Source: Bilabrum cf. latius (Eukaryota; Bigyra: Bicosoecida; Bigyra; Bicosoecida). Taken from it: a stretch of DNA of 64,000 nt. The notes under the pieces are model-generated. The model worked only from the letters and a program-made list of their open reading frames with translations, was not told where the DNA came from and did no database searches. Positions 23,867-36,916 of this stretch are shown piece by piece. The position numbers and the translations under genes are program-made. Where the stretch lies: NCBI GenBank assembly GCA_965178125.1, contig OZ237749.1, positions 992,001 to 1,056,000 of the forward strand, read 5' to 3'. Each line of letters opens with the position of its first letter. Position 1 is the stretch's first letter.

Positions 23867-26800
23867 TCACTTGTCCACGTCAATCCCGTCTTCGTACCCA
23901 GCAGCAGCAGCCACCGGAGTCGGCATCTCCCCGCCAGGACTGCTCTCATCGGCTGCATCGGCAGCTTCGGTGGAAAAGAGCACCTGGTCCTCGTATCCGG
24001 CTGCAGTATGCACAACACCCCCTTCACGGCGCCCGCCTTCAGGCCCTCCCCGCAGCTTTCCACCCGTGTATACGCCGCTGCCACCTGTCTTTGCCCCGGC
24101 CTCCGCCCCCGTGTACACCCCGCTGCTAGCATCGCGCACCCCGGCCCCTTTCTCCGCCCCAGTGTACACCCCAGCGCCGTCAGTGCTCACTACCCCGGCC
24201 GTGCCGGAGCCACTCGGCACACCGGCAGAAGAATCCGCCGACTACCCTGTGCTGCCGACGGTGGATGCACTCGTCACACCGTGTCCCACGCCGCCAGACA
24301 GGCCGGGCCGCATGGTGATCACGATAGGATCAACAGGCGGAGAATCGCCCCCATCTCTCCCCGTCCCCGCCCCTTCGCCCAGTTCCCTCACGGGCGCGAA
24401 CTCCCCGCCTAGCCGAGAGTCGCCCCAGCCCTTTTGACTGCCAATGCCGCCGCTGGCGACTTGCTCCATACCGCCGCCTGCAGAGGACACTCCCGACTCC
24501 TCACGCATCATACCTCGCTGAAGCTGGCTTGCCCCACCCAGGTCGATTTGCTACGTCTGCCGCGGGGGCTTTCTGAGCAGGCTAACGGGGGCGCGCTGCT
24601 GCTGCCGCGATGTCTGCTGAACCTGCTGGAATGGCATCTGCTGCTGCTGCTGCTGCACCATCATGTTACCCCCCCACTCCTGCATCTGCAGCATGGCCAT
24701 CTCCTCCTCCGCCTGCTGCTCCTGCTTGGTCCCATCCTCGGGCCGCTCCACCCCCGCAAACTCGCCCCCCACCTCCTCCAGCGCCGCCTCTATCTCATTA
24801 AGCGCCTCCGCGGCAGTGGGTCGGTCCTCGGGCCTCCAGGAAACGCACCGGTACATAAGAGAGATCACCCGCTGGGGCACCCCTGCCGCTTTGGACACCT
24901 CCCCGAGGGCCTGCTGCGGGTCCTCTCTCAGCTCGCGGAAGAGGCGCTGGGCCAGCTTCTGCACGAAGGCCTTCCCGAAGCGGCCCTGCCCCCCTCCCCA
25001 TGGCCGGCTGCCGGTCAGCACCGGGAACATGGTCACACCAAACGAAAATATGTCCACGGCCGGGCTATTGCGGAAAGCCTTGAGGCGGCGTGCAGCGCCC
25101 CACAGCTCGGGGGGGCGGTACATGATTGTGCAGCAGAAGCCCCCCTCCAGCGACGTCTCCATACCGTGCTTGTGCCACAGCGCACCTCTCTTCTTCGCGA
25201 GGGCATTCAGCTCTTCCACGGCGAGGTTCCGCATGCAGAGCTTCGCGCGGCGCTCGTCCCTGCGGCTGCCCGGTCCCTCCCCTCTGTGGTATGGCTTCGG
25301 GCCCGCCCATCTCGGGAGCGTTGTTGACTTGGCGCCTTCACGCCTCAACGCGCGACCCACCGAGGACGCGTCGCTGTCTGTTCCGCTGTCTTCTCCATCC
25401 TCCTCGAAGCTACCCGCGTCATCGTCAGAGGTGACCATGCCGTCCTCGAGATCGTTGCTCGAGTATCCGTCCTCAGAGCTGCTCGAGCTGCCACCCCCGT
25501 CCTCGTCATCACCGTCATCGTGACCCCTGCTGCTCGAGGAATCGTACGTGTCCCCGCTGCCCCGCCGTGGCCTGACCGCGCCCACGAGCCCGGCCCCGCC
25601 CGCCCTCCTCTGCCTCCGCCGTTCCTCTCTGCCCAGCCGTCTCTCCAGGCGCACCAAGCTCTGCCACAGGTCTGCCTTCGAGTCGACCAGCTTGGCCAGC
25701 CCGTAGTCAGACACGACCGCCCTGGCTGTGGCGATGCTGTCCGTGCTCAGCAGCACGTTGTCCGGCTTGAGGTCACGATGCACCAGAGCAAAGGGGCGGC
25801 CTGGTTGGGGCGAGTGCAGGTGCTTGAGCGCGCTGCATATGTCTCGCAGTGCAGCAAGCCGGCGCGAGATGGGCACCGTGGCCAGATACCTGGAGACCCT
25901 GACGCTGCGCTTGAGCCTGCGCCTGCGCTCCACCAGCTCTGCCCTCTGCTCCGGAGTCAGCTCTGCCAGGGCCTCCTCGCCCAGCGGATTGCCGTCGTCG
26001 TCCACGAGGAGGTTCTCCTCTCCGTCCGAGTCATCCGAGGATTCATCGCTGTCGAGCAGCGCCGGCCCGCTGCTCAAGCCGCCCTCACCACCCCCCTCGT
26101 CATCCGAGTCGTCCTCTTCGCTCTCGACGTCGTCCGCGTCACCCAGTCGAATGGGAGCAGCACTCTCTTCCCGCGTGTCTGGCTCTGCCTTGCCCCCCGT
26201 CTCGCCTGCTCGTGAGGCGGCCCCCGAGCCGCTCGAAGCACCAGCTGCCTCGGCAAGCTGTGGCAGCGGTGCCAGCCGCTTCCCTGGCGGCGCCTGCTCG
26301 TCGATGACGAACACCTCACCGTCTGCATCGGTGGTCTTGAAGAAGCCCTTGGGGTGAAGCACTCGGTCGAGGCCACCGCCCGGGCAGTACTCGAGCAGCA
26401 TGGCGTAGGCCAGAGGGAACCCGTTGGCGGATTTGCCACCGGGCTGAGCCACGATGCCCAGCAGTTTGGCTACGCAGGGGTGCCCCACAGAGGACGCAAG
26501 TGTCATGATGCGGGCCTCCCGCATGAGCGTCTCCTCCTCCTTCCCACGCACCTTGCGCTCATGCAGCACCTTGATGGCCAAGCCGCCAGGCACGTCCAGC
26601 CCCCGGCAGTGCCCTAGGAACACGCCGCCGAAGCCCCCCTCGCCGATGCAGTGCGACTTATAGATGGTCACGGCCGACGGACTGACCTTGCGAGGCTGCG
26701 CAGCCAGCGCCAGCTATCGCCGCATCTCTGATCTCGTCTGCCGCCGCTCCGGGCCGCGCATGTCGTGCAGGGTTCCTTCTCGGGTCACTCCCGGCGGGAA

Positions 26801-29800
26801 TGAGATGCCGCTACCGTTCTTGGCCTGGTTTCCGTCTGCACTGTCCTCATCGCTTGACCTGAGCTCCTCTTCGTTAGTTCCATCCATAGAGACCGCATCA
26901 TCATCATCTTCGCCCATCCCATCGTCATCATCGTCCTCATCTCCCTCCAGTTCCTCCGCTTCAACGTCCCGCTCCTTCGGCTTGACACTGCCTGCAGAGC
27001 CGGCACCCGCCGGGAGATCGCCGGACAGTGCTGGCTGATCAGTTGATCGTCGCACGGCGGCTGCTCGAAACTCGAACTCAGATTCGTCCTCTTTCTGGCT
27101 ATCACTCGATGAGTTGTCTTCGTCGTCGTCCAGCTCATCGCCAGCCTTATCAGTCGACGGAGCCGCCGAAGCTCGGGGGGCAGGCTAAGACGCGTTACTG
27201 GGTCCAAGTCCCAAGAGAGCAGTGGCACCCCGCATGAGCGATCTCAGGAAGCCACCACCGCCTGCAGTAGTGCCCGCTTTCTTGCTGAAGCTCATGCTCG
27301 ATGACTGCAGCGACTCTGTTTCGTCCGACAATGGCACCATGCGGTCCGACCTGTTCATCGCGACCTGCATGGACTCCTCGGCCTGCCTGCGCCTGGCCTC
27401 GGCAGCCTCAGCTGCTTCCCTGGCCTTGGTCGCCCTACTACGTGCAGCTGCCTCGCGGCCCAGTTCCCTATCCTTACTGAGCTACAGCGCCTGCCTCTCC
27501 TCTTGCGCCCTCTCCCTCTCTTCTTGCGCTCTCTCCCTCTCCTCTTTGACAGTCTGCTTCCTCTGCGAGGCCGCCCTTCTTGCCCCTTCCTTTCGGACCA
27601 TAGTCTTGTCATCATCTACATCTGCCCGGCTCGTACGAAATGACATTGACACCGCATGCATTCGTTGCCGGGACACCCCAGCAGCACCTCCCACAGGTTC
27701 CCTCCCGCGCCCTGCCCTCATCCCACCCCTGCCTGATTTCTTCGAAGCCGGCTTGTTCACCGGAGCCGATTGCTGCTTCTTCATCGAAGCGGCACTAAGC
27801 GGTCCCGGTGGTGCCTCGTCCTTCGGCCTAAGCGACGTCGACCTCTTTGCCCTGAACCGCATTTGGCCTGCTTGCTTGAGGAACTCCTCTTGCACCGACA
27901 ACTTAGGCGCTGCCCTCGACGATGGAAGCGGCGGCGATGAACCGCTCGTGGTTGCAGTGCCACGATGCCGTGCATCGGCAGGTGCAGGGGCCCCCGGTGC
28001 CGCCCATGCCTTGGCACGAGCACGGCCCCTCCTGCCGCTCAGCGGAGGGGACTCTGTGTCCACCCGCATAAAAGGAGCCGTGTCCACATCCTCGTCGGAT
28101 GCCAAAGCGCCCCATAGGTCGTCCTTGGGATGTCGCTTGAATCTTGCAAGTCCATCAATTCTATCGTCAAGATCGTCACCGTCGCCGTCGTCGTTTTCAT
28201 CTACCCCTTCTTGCTCGACCCCCTACATCGGTGGCTTGTCTGGGTCACCTCGCAAATGAAGGATTAGTTGCAGCGTGGTGTCTTGCTGTATGTTGTAGTC
28301 TGCCAACGTGCGGCCGTCTTCTAACTGCTTTCCGACGAAAATCAGGCGTTGCTGATCCGGCGGAATGCCCTCTTTGTCCTAGATCTGCTGCTTCAACTCC
28401 AGCACCGTGGCACCTGACTCCGTACCCAGCGTCAGTGTCTTACCAGTCAAAGTCTTCACGAAGAGTTGCATGCCACCCCCGATCGGGGCGAGTCCTCGTG
28501 TCATATCCCCCTTCGCCTCTTCTGACGCACTTGAAGTCCGCCTCGCGCTGATCTTCCCAGTCATCTTGCTCGACTTAGCTTTGCGCTTGGAAATGCGCTT
28601 GGATTCCCGCCTGTTCTTTCGGTCGACTGAGGAAGCAAGGGAGCCATACGAGCCAGCACGGCCGGTGGCCGCAGCGTCTAATGATGATGGTCCTGCACGG
28701 GACCCGTAGCCAGCACTACCGGCCAGTGAGTCTTCCATAGCGCCAGCTGGCATTGCGTAGCCGTCATACCCAGGGACATCCCCAGCGCTGGCACTTGAAG
28801 GCACGCCCCCGCTCGTTCCTGATAGCCCAAAGGCACTGGAAGAGTACGTCGCCGTGGGCATCTCCTCCTCAACACCCGTCCCCACGCCCGCCCCGCTTAC
28901 TAGGCTGCGCAGGTGCTGCGCCTCGCTCTCTCCTCGCTCGTTCATGGCTCGCCTGCGCTCCTCCTCCACGACCTCGTCCAGCCGAGCATCCACGTACAGA
29001 TCCATCTTGTCCGCCTCTGTGGCTGCCTCATGGAATTGATCCGCGAACTGCAGCGCAAATTTGGCGTACAGCGAGTCCTCGGGGGCAGGGCACACCGTGA
29101 CGTGCACGACGGCCACGCCGTTCTCTGCGAAAGCGCTTGATGCCAAGCTGGTGATGCCGCTAGTGGCCTTCTTGCTCCGATCCGAGGGAGTCTCGCCGTC
29201 GTGCACCTTCTGCCGGATGCGTGCCAGGCCCTGCACCGCCTGCGCATGCACCTTGGCCATGTTGCGCACCTCGAGAGGGGCCACTCCGTGTGGTGCTGGC
29301 GCCGACCCCATCTAGAAGAGCCTCAGGTGCTTCACGACTGGCTTGGCACTCGGTGCGGAGGCACCTGCTGAATCTAGGAGAAAGCCTTGCGTGACCACCT
29401 TGATGTCCACGACAACATCCGAGGGGGCGAGTCGCACCAGCGGCATCTTCTGGTCTTCGTGGCTGTACCGAGACATGAGTCGCTGTGACATGGCGCCTTG
29501 CACCCGAGATACGGCTTCCTGCAGAGTCTCCCGCGTCACATCAACTCCGACACTGTACTTCTATGCGATGCCGAGCTTCTTGGCTGGCTTCCCCGGAGCT
29601 CGCACGACGCTGTCCTCGGTCCAGTCCCGAGGGAAGAACTCATGCACGACCGGCGCCGACCCACCCCCGCCCCCTTGCTTTGCGTGACCGCCTCCGCCCT
29701 TCTTGCTCTTCACCGCCTTCCTCATTGGCGCCTTCTTGGTCGGAATCTTCGTCGCGCTCTTGCCAGCAGGGCCAGGCGAGCTGTCCCCACCATGCGCTGC

Positions 29801-32800
29801 ATCCCGCCCGCAATCCCCAGAAGCACCGTCCTACACCCCGGCACCAGGCGTTGCAGCTCCCCCCGCCAGGTCGCTCGAGAACGCCACCGCCGGCCCTCGG
29901 CGCTTCTCGTGCGCCTTCACCAGGTCACGTACGACGGTGCCCGCCATCTCCATCACCTTGACCTGCAGGGCAAACGCAGGCTCCACACTCGCACCGGTGG
30001 AATCGCGCGCGGCCGATGCGGTGGCCCGTCCGGCCTCCAGTTGTCCCAGCAGCGACTCGAGCAAATGCTCCAGGAGCGGCTTGTCAAGGCCCTCCAGGGA
30101 CTCTCCGGAGGGCTGCCCACCCGCAGCAGTGGCAGCAGCAGCTGCAGCTTGCATGGCCTCCCTGGCATCCCTCCTGGTAGAATCCAGCCGCTGCAAGCAT
30201 CCCCCGTGAGGCGCCGCTCCCCGCCCGAACACCACTGGGACAGCATCGCCCCTGGAGGGCCCCCCCACCAGGATGCCCGCATCTCTCCCCTCCTACACCA
30301 CAGCGCTCGCCAGCGCACTGCTGACGTCAGCATCACGAGAAGGAAGTCCAGGCACCGACAGCACAGCGTGGGAGCTGTACTCGCGCACATCGGTGTCTTT
30401 GGGCAGCACCACGCTGCTGGAGCCCAGGGGGGTCCACAGGATCCCCGTGCCCGCGCCCTCGGGACCGCTCTTGCTCTCCCGCTCCGCCTGTGCCTTGGCC
30501 TCGTCCTCGGCTATCGCCCGAGAGTGCTCAGTGATGGCTTCGGGCAGCACGAGGTCGTCAGCAATCAGGCGATGGGAGCGAGTGCCGTCAGCCTGCGAAA
30601 TCAACGAGCCTGCCACGCTGATTGCCCCCGATCGCTTTGAGATCCGGACCAGCTCGTGCACCAGGCGCTGGTGGCCGATGCATGCGTCCACGCGGCCTAG
30701 CACCACGTACTCCGCGCTAACCTCCTGCTCTCTCTCCCCTGCGCTGCCGCTGCCGCTGGCGCCCGTGCTGGCAGCCCGGAGGCTCCCACTGACGAGAGAC
30801 ACGCCGCGACTGCTAGCGGTTGCAGGCTGAGACGGAGCACTAGGCCCTGCCCCAACCGCTGGCGGCTTGAACAGCACGACCTGCCCCACATGGACAGGCT
30901 TGCGGGCCGATGCGGTCCCAGTGCCTGCTCCCGAGGCCGCCGCAGACCCTGATCCAGATTCCGATGCTCCCTAAAGACTCCCGCCCGAGCCCGCGCGCAT
31001 CGCCCCCATCTCCATCTCTGCCGCTCGCGCCAGCATCTTGCCCACCGTTGCGCCTGCCTTCGACATTCTCTGCAGCACATCCAGCGCCTTGTATGTGTGC
31101 GCCCCAAGCGTGGCGATCTGAGCACGGGCACCCACCCGTGCCTCCTCCCCGCCAGCCCGCTGTTCCTCCACGAGTCTGCCAGCAGCCTCGGCTGCCTTGG
31201 TCGCGTGCCTGGCCACCTACAGCAGCATGCCCAGCGCGGGCACCATGGAGCGAGCCGACTCGATCTCCTTGCGTGACACGCGCAGCCCTGCTAGCTTGCT
31301 ATCAGAATCGGCCGGAGACTTGAGTGCGTGGGTCAGGCACTGCACCGCTAGAGTATCCGACGTGGCTCGCAGGGACTCGCCGAGGCACAGCGTCGCACAG
31401 TGCCAAATGTGCCTCTCGGCTTCGGATGGTACTAGTAGGCCGCTTGCGTCCTAGCCGTCGGGCGACTCTCCCGGCGCAGCAGCCGTAGCAGCAGAAGGAA
31501 TTGCGCCTTGTGCTTTGGAATGGGCTTCAGGTTCATGATCAATGGCCTTCCTGGCGGCCTGCGCAGCCACCTGCAGCTCCCGCAGCGCCCCGCCCGAGTC
31601 CGAGTCCACCTCCTCGCCTTCAAGTTCATCCTAGCTCTCCAGCTCGACTCTGGCCCTACCGCGTCCCTTCTTCTTCTTCGTCTTGTCAATCGTTCTGGGT
31701 CTCCCCTTTGTTTTCTTTGCCACGGAGAAGGCAGCACCCTTCTTTCTCAGCTTTCCCTTAGACGGCCGAGTGCCCCCCCTGGTCACCAGCTCGGGGGGTT
31801 TGGGGCACGCCACCACGGCCTCGACCAGCTTTAGTAGCAGCAGCAGCCCCTCCCCCCCCTTGCTCCCACGCAGCCTGTCTCCCTCGATGGACTGGGAGCC
31901 CCTCCTCTTCTCCAGCTGCCAGAGCGCCTCCATCCCTGACTGCATGCTGGAGGCCAGGGAGCGGCAGGCTGCCACTGCTGCCTTGCTGCCGGGAGCATCG
32001 CCAGGGCGTTCCAGCTCTGCGATGGAGCGGGCCCTGGCCTGGGTTGCGCCCTGCGCGCTCTGCAGACACTGAGTCAGCTTTCTCTGCGCCCCGAAGGGAG
32101 TCGACGGGTCGCTAGTAGCTGCGGCTCCCGCTCCTGGCCCTGCCGCTGCCCCTGCCGCTGCGAGTGAGCCAGACGAGGCCTTGGACGGGGCGCCGACCCT
32201 CCCGGTGACCTTTCCTGCCTTCATGCTTCGCAGTCCGTCATCCAGCGCGTCCTAAATACCGCCTCTGAATGCCTCGGGCAAAGCATAGTGCCTCACGCGA
32301 ATCCCTCCACTTGACGAGCTCACTGCTGCCCCGACAACCTCGAAATTCTGAATGCGGACCGCTGCCGGGGGGGCGCGAGCATCGATGCTACCATCCTCTT
32401 TATATCGTGGTACAACTTGCGGTTTTTCGCCGAGCATAGCAACTACACATGAGAGCTTACCCTTTCGGCTGCGATCCACCAGCATTGATTGGCTCTCCGC
32501 CCTGTCGGGCATTACAGTGCTGTCAGCCTTGATGCTGACTTCTATGCCATCTGGTATGCTGGATGCTTCCCTGCGCCGTGCCATTTGAGTGGCTAAATCG
32601 CGAATGCGAGCCATGTGCTTACGACAAAACCGTTCGAGTGTATCACAGTCCTAGTCGTAGTTCACCCGCAGGCGGTCAAGCAGACTGTTTATAGCGGGTT
32701 CTGGTAGATATCTTCGCTCGCCAGCATCTTGTACCTCGGCAGCCAAAACTATTTCGAGTTTGCGGTGGGGATGGCCACGAAAAGCGATCGGAAGCTCGGC

Positions 32801-32905
32801 AAGGGCGTTGATCACAGATGCTCTTGGGAGCGCCTCCCCTGGCTAATTGCCGCAGTACTGCGCCAAGTACCCTTTGAATCGGAGCGTGGCAGACGCAGCC
32901 TCCAT
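23867..32905 (-). CDS. Giant protein with internal ubiquitin-like domain and C-terminal TKL-like kinase (3,012 aa)
   Basis: One uninterrupted frame from ATG 32905 ([20 protein letters not shown]) to TGA 23867-23869; TAG codons are the only breaks. The N-terminal 1,400 residues are helical and low-complexity, unrecognised. Residues about 1479-1553 are a ubiquitin-like domain ([45 protein letters not shown]) with TAG at 28379-28381 exactly where ubiquitin has Gln31. A charged region follows, then a kinase domain from about 2079: [33 protein letters not shown] (Tyr replaces Phe of DFG), MYRPPEL. Acidic insertions interrupt the domain, one of about 190 residues between DYG and PPE. The tail is Gln-rich, then GVYTG repeats. 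Domain order unfamiliar to me; likely a signalling kinase. Confidence 0.82.
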
Positions 32906-33121
32906 TGAAAAATTCTTGCGGGCTGTTCTTGGAATCCTTTGTTTCTTCGTTTCATTCTTCTTCCTCAAAATTGGCGGACGGTTGCGACCGCTGGAGATCC
33001 GGGCTGGTCGGCAAACTGCAGGGATCCCCGCGCATAATCTTGGCAATCTGAGACACACGGCAGACGGCTGAATACCAGCCTGGCCAAAAATTCAAGACAA
33101 TAGTCGCATCGTGACGAGGCA

Positions 33122-36100
33122 TCACTGGGATGCCTCGGACTTGGACTCAGCTACTCCTTCCTCGGGCTGCTAGTCCTTGCGACTACCCAGGCGAACACCT
33201 GTCTGCCCAAAGTCTTCCAGCGCCTTGACGGAGGACCGAATGGCATCTAGCGCCGCTCCCATGGACTAGCTGTACAAGTCGGGACTGAAGGGAGCATCAG
33301 GCACTTGCTTCAGTCCGCCCCGCCCGTCCACTCCTCTCCCTGATCCACTGGCAGGAGACCCCGCCGGCTGGCTTCCTGCTCTCAGGCTGTTTCCCTGCGG
33401 AGTGCTCCATGCCTGTCCTTTCTATTGAGCAGCGCTCACCGAAGGTGGCGATGCATCGACAAGCCCGCCCCAGCCGCTGCCTCCCCTGCCACCAGTAGCG
33501 CTGGTACTGCTTCTACTAGCAGCACGTGGTGTGGTCGGCCTCACGATGCCCGATGACAGCACCTCCCTTCGGGCAGCCGTAGTGGGACTTCCATTCGATG
33601 CAGCACCCGAATACGAGGAGTCCCCCTTCCCCTCGTCAATGGCTGCCTTGTCTCCAACCTTGAACACTACCCTCCCACGCGGCGATGATACAATCATTGA
33701 GCCACCTTCATGGAAACGGGCGCAAAAGGCATCCCAATATTCGGATGTAGTATCACAGATATGCGGGTTCGGCTGCCACTTGGCCGGCTCCACTGCCTGC
33801 CTCGGCTCGATGGCGTGCTTCTTGAACGCCCGCTGCGACTCGCTCGTGCCGTCCAGCTTGTGCGGGTTCGGCTGCCACTTGGCCGGCTCCACTGCCTGCC
33901 TCGGCTCGATGGCGTGCTTCTTGAACGCCCGCTGCGACTCGCTCGTGCCGTCCAGCTTGTGCGGGTTCGGCTGCCACTTGGCCGGCTCCACTGCCTGCCT
34001 CGGCTCGATGGCGTGCTTCTTGAACGCCCGCTGCGACTCGCTCGTGCCGTCCAGCTTGTGCGGGTTCGGCTGCCACTTGGCCGGCTCCACTGCCTGCCTC
34101 GGCTCGATGGCGTGCTTCTTGAACGCCCGCTGCGACTCGCTCGTGCCGTCCAGCTTGTGCGGGTTCGGCTGCCACTTGGCCGGCTCCACTGCCTGCCTCG
34201 GCTCGATGGCGTGCTTCTTGAATGCCCGCTGCGACTCGCTCGTGCCGTCCAGCTTGTGCGGGTTCGGCTGCCACTTGGCCGGCTCCACTGCCTGCCTCGG
34301 CTCGATGGCGTGCTTCTTGAACGCCCGCTGCGACTCGCTCGTGCCGTCCAGCTTGTGCGGGTTCGGCTGCCACTTGGCCGGCTCCACTGCCTGCCTCGGC
34401 TCGATGGCGTGCTTCTTGAACGCCCGCTGCGACTCGCTCGTGCCGTCCAGCTTGTGCGGGTTCGGCTGCCACTTGGCCGGCTCCACTGCCTGCCTCGGCT
34501 CGATGGCGTGCTTCTTGAACGCCCGCTGCGACTCGCTCGTGCCGTCCAGCTTGTGCGGGTTCGGCTGCCACTTGGCCGGCTCCACTGCCTGCCTCGGCTC
34601 GATGGCGTGCTTCTTGAATGCCCGCTGCGACTCGCTCGTGCCGTCCAGCTTGTGCGGGTTCGGCTGCCACTTGGCCGGCTCCACTGCCTGCCTCGGCTCG
34701 ATGGCGTGCTTCTTGAACGCCCGCTGCGACTCGCTCGTGCCGTCCAGCTTGTGCGGGTTCGGCTGCCACTTGGCCGGCTCCACTGCCTGCCTCGGCTCGA
34801 TGGTGTGCTTCTTGAACGCCCGCTGCGACTCGCTCGTGCCGTCCAGCTTGTGCGGGTTCGGCTGCCACTTGGCCGGCTCCACTGCCTGCCTCGGCTCGAT
34901 GGCGTGCTTCTTGAACGCCCGCTGCGACTCGCTCGTGCCGTCCAGCTTGTGCGGGTTCGGCTGCCACTTGGCCGGCTCCACTGCCTGCCTCGGCTCGATG
35001 GCGTGCTTCTTGAACGCCCGCTGCGACTCGCTCGTGCCGTCCAGCTTGTGCGGGTTCGGCTGCCACTTGGCCGGCTCCACTGCCTGCCTCGGCTCGATGG
35101 CGTGCTTCTTGAACGCCCGCTGCGACTCGCTCGTGCCGTCCAGCTTGTGAGGGCTCGGCTGCCACTTGGCCGGCTCCACTGCCTGCCTCGGCTCGATGGC
35201 GTGCTTCTTGAATGCCCGCTGCGACTCGCTCGTGCCGTCCAGCTTGTGCGGGTTCGGCTGCCACTTGGCCGGCTCCACTGCCTGCCTCGGCTCGATGGCG
35301 TGCTTCTTGAATGCCCGCTGCGACTCGCTCGTGCCGTCCAGCTTGTGCGGGTTCGGCTGCCACTTGGCCGGCTCCACTGCCTGCCTCGGCTCGATGGCGT
35401 GCTTCTTGAATGCCCGCTGCGACTCGCTCGTGCCGTCCAGCTTGTGCGGGTTCGGCTGCCACTTGGCCGGCTCCACTGCCTGCCTCGGCTCGATGGCGTG
35501 CTTCTTGAACGCCCGCTGCGACTCGCTCGTGCCGTCCAGCTTGTGCGGGTTCGGCTGCCACTTGGCCGGCTCCACTGCCTGCCTCGGCTCGATGGCGTGC
35601 TTCTTGAACGCCCGCTGCGACTCGCTCGTGCCGTCCAGCTTGTGCGGGTTCGGCTGCCACTTGGCCGGCTCCACTGCCTGCCTCGGCTCGATGGCGTGCT
35701 TCTTGAACGCCCGCTGCGACTCGCTCGTGCCGTCCAGCTTGTGCGGGCTCGGCTGCCACTTGGCCGGCTCCACTGCCTGCCTCGGCTCGATGGCGTGCTT
35801 CTTGAATGCCCGCTGCGACTCGCTCGTGCCGTCCAGCTTGTGCGGGTTCGGCTGCCACTTGGCCGGCTCCACTGCCTGCCTCGGCTCGATGGCGTGCTTC
35901 TTGAACGCCCGCTGCGACTCGCTCGTGCCGTCCAGCTTGTGCGGGTTCGGCTGCCACTTGGCCGGCTCCACTGCCTGCCTCGGCTCGATGGCGTGCTTCT
36001 TGAACGCCCGCTGCGACTCGCTCGTGCCGTCCAGCTTGTGCGGGTTCGGCTGCCACTTGGCCGGCTCCACTGCCTGCCTCGGCTCGATGGCGTGCTTCTT

Positions 36101-36490
36101 GAACGCCCGCTGCGACTCGCTCGTGCCGTCCAGCTTGTGCGGGTTCGGCTGCCACTTGGCCGGCTCCACTGCCTGCCTCGGCTCGATGGTGTGCTTCTTG
36201 AACGCCCGCTGCGACTCGCTCGTGCCGTCCAGCTTGTGCGGGTTCGGCTGCCACTTGGCCGGCTCCACTGCCTGCCTCGGCTCGATGGCGTGCTTCTTGA
36301 ACGCCCGCTGCGACTCGCTCGTGCCGTCCAGCTTGTGCGGATTGGGAGACCATTGTGTTTGCACCGATGTTTCTCGTTTTGGGAGAGGTTTTGATGTATA
36401 CTCCACCCTATACTCAGTATCTGACTATAGCTTGGATCGTCGAGACAGCGCAATAGCTTTGGCGATCATCTCGGCTCGCTATGACTCCAT
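33122..36490 (-). CDS. 26 x 33-aa repeat protein, possibly SAXO-like microtubule protein (1,122 aa)
   Basis: ATG 36490 (MES-TAG-RAEMIAKAIAL) follows an in-frame TGA; the gene ends at TGA 33122-33124. Residues 46-903 are 26 copies of a 33-aa unit with consensus KWQPNPHKLDGTSESQRAFK then KHAIEPRQAVEPA; a degenerate 27th unit reads PNPHICDTTSEYWDAF. Differences between units are limited to a few codons (Asn/Ser, Ala/Thr). The G-T-S-E/Y...F...P-R spacing resembles the Mn modules of SAXO/FAM154 axonemal microtubule stabilisers, where each module binds the lattice; this is a visual resemblance, not established. TAG codons in both flanks are read as Gln. The C-terminal 220 residues are Ser/Gly-rich and end SKSEASQ. 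Confidence 0.85.
33782..36355 (-). repeat. 99-bp tandem repeat array, 26 units
   Basis: 2,574 bp made of 26 units of 99 bp in frame with the host gene. Units are almost identical at the nucleotide level, including third positions, with scattered single-base variants (AAC/AAT, GCG/GTG, GGGTTC/GGGCTC). Such homogeneity means recent expansion or ongoing unequal crossover or conversion. Because 99 is divisible by 3, all six frames stay largely open, producing long spurious antisense frames. Confidence 0.97.
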
Positions 36491-36916
36491 TGGCAAAACT
36501 GTGTATTTGAGTTTTCAAGACAAGCGAAAAGAAGTGATAATGTTATTGAATGCACCTATTAGGTTCAATTTTTAAGCGACGGTCGGTTCAGTTTCCTGCT
36601 ACTCGGAGCTTATAAAATCCGGTCGCACGAGGTCGCAGTGCTTCACGCAATTGAAGTGATACAAGAGATTACTTGAGCTAAAACTGTGGATTTAATCCTA
36701 AATACCCTTGATTTGCAGTGCTGAAGATTCGAAAAATGTGACTTTGTGCAGTAGAAGGTGCATGGTTAAGCCGAACAGCGTCGAGATACTGCGGAAGTGC
36801 TGCGCTGCCGCGGCTGGCCAACATAAATCTGGCCCAATGAATTCAGATCAACGGTAGCCAGTTCAAAATTCGCCCCGACTGCAGACAGTGAAATCAAGCG
36901 TGGGGTTCATATCCTC
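36491..36916. other. 426 bp intergenic, no gene recognised
   Basis: Noticeably more AT-rich than the surroundings. It lies upstream of the repeat-protein start (36490, minus) and downstream of the NHL-type gene, so it should hold that gene's promoter. No RNA gene or coding frame is convincing. Confidence 0.5.

Noticed and set aside
33782-36355. CRISPR-like array
   Set aside because: Units are contiguous 99-bp repeats with no unique spacers and lie inside a coding frame of a eukaryote.
33531-36575. Long plus-strand open frames of Cys/Leu-rich repeats across the 99-bp array
   Set aside because: The 99-bp unit lacks stops in several frames, so every frame stays open. Only the minus-strand frame has proper start and stop context, unique flanks with TAG codons like neighbouring genes, and a degenerate terminal unit typical of a real repeat protein.
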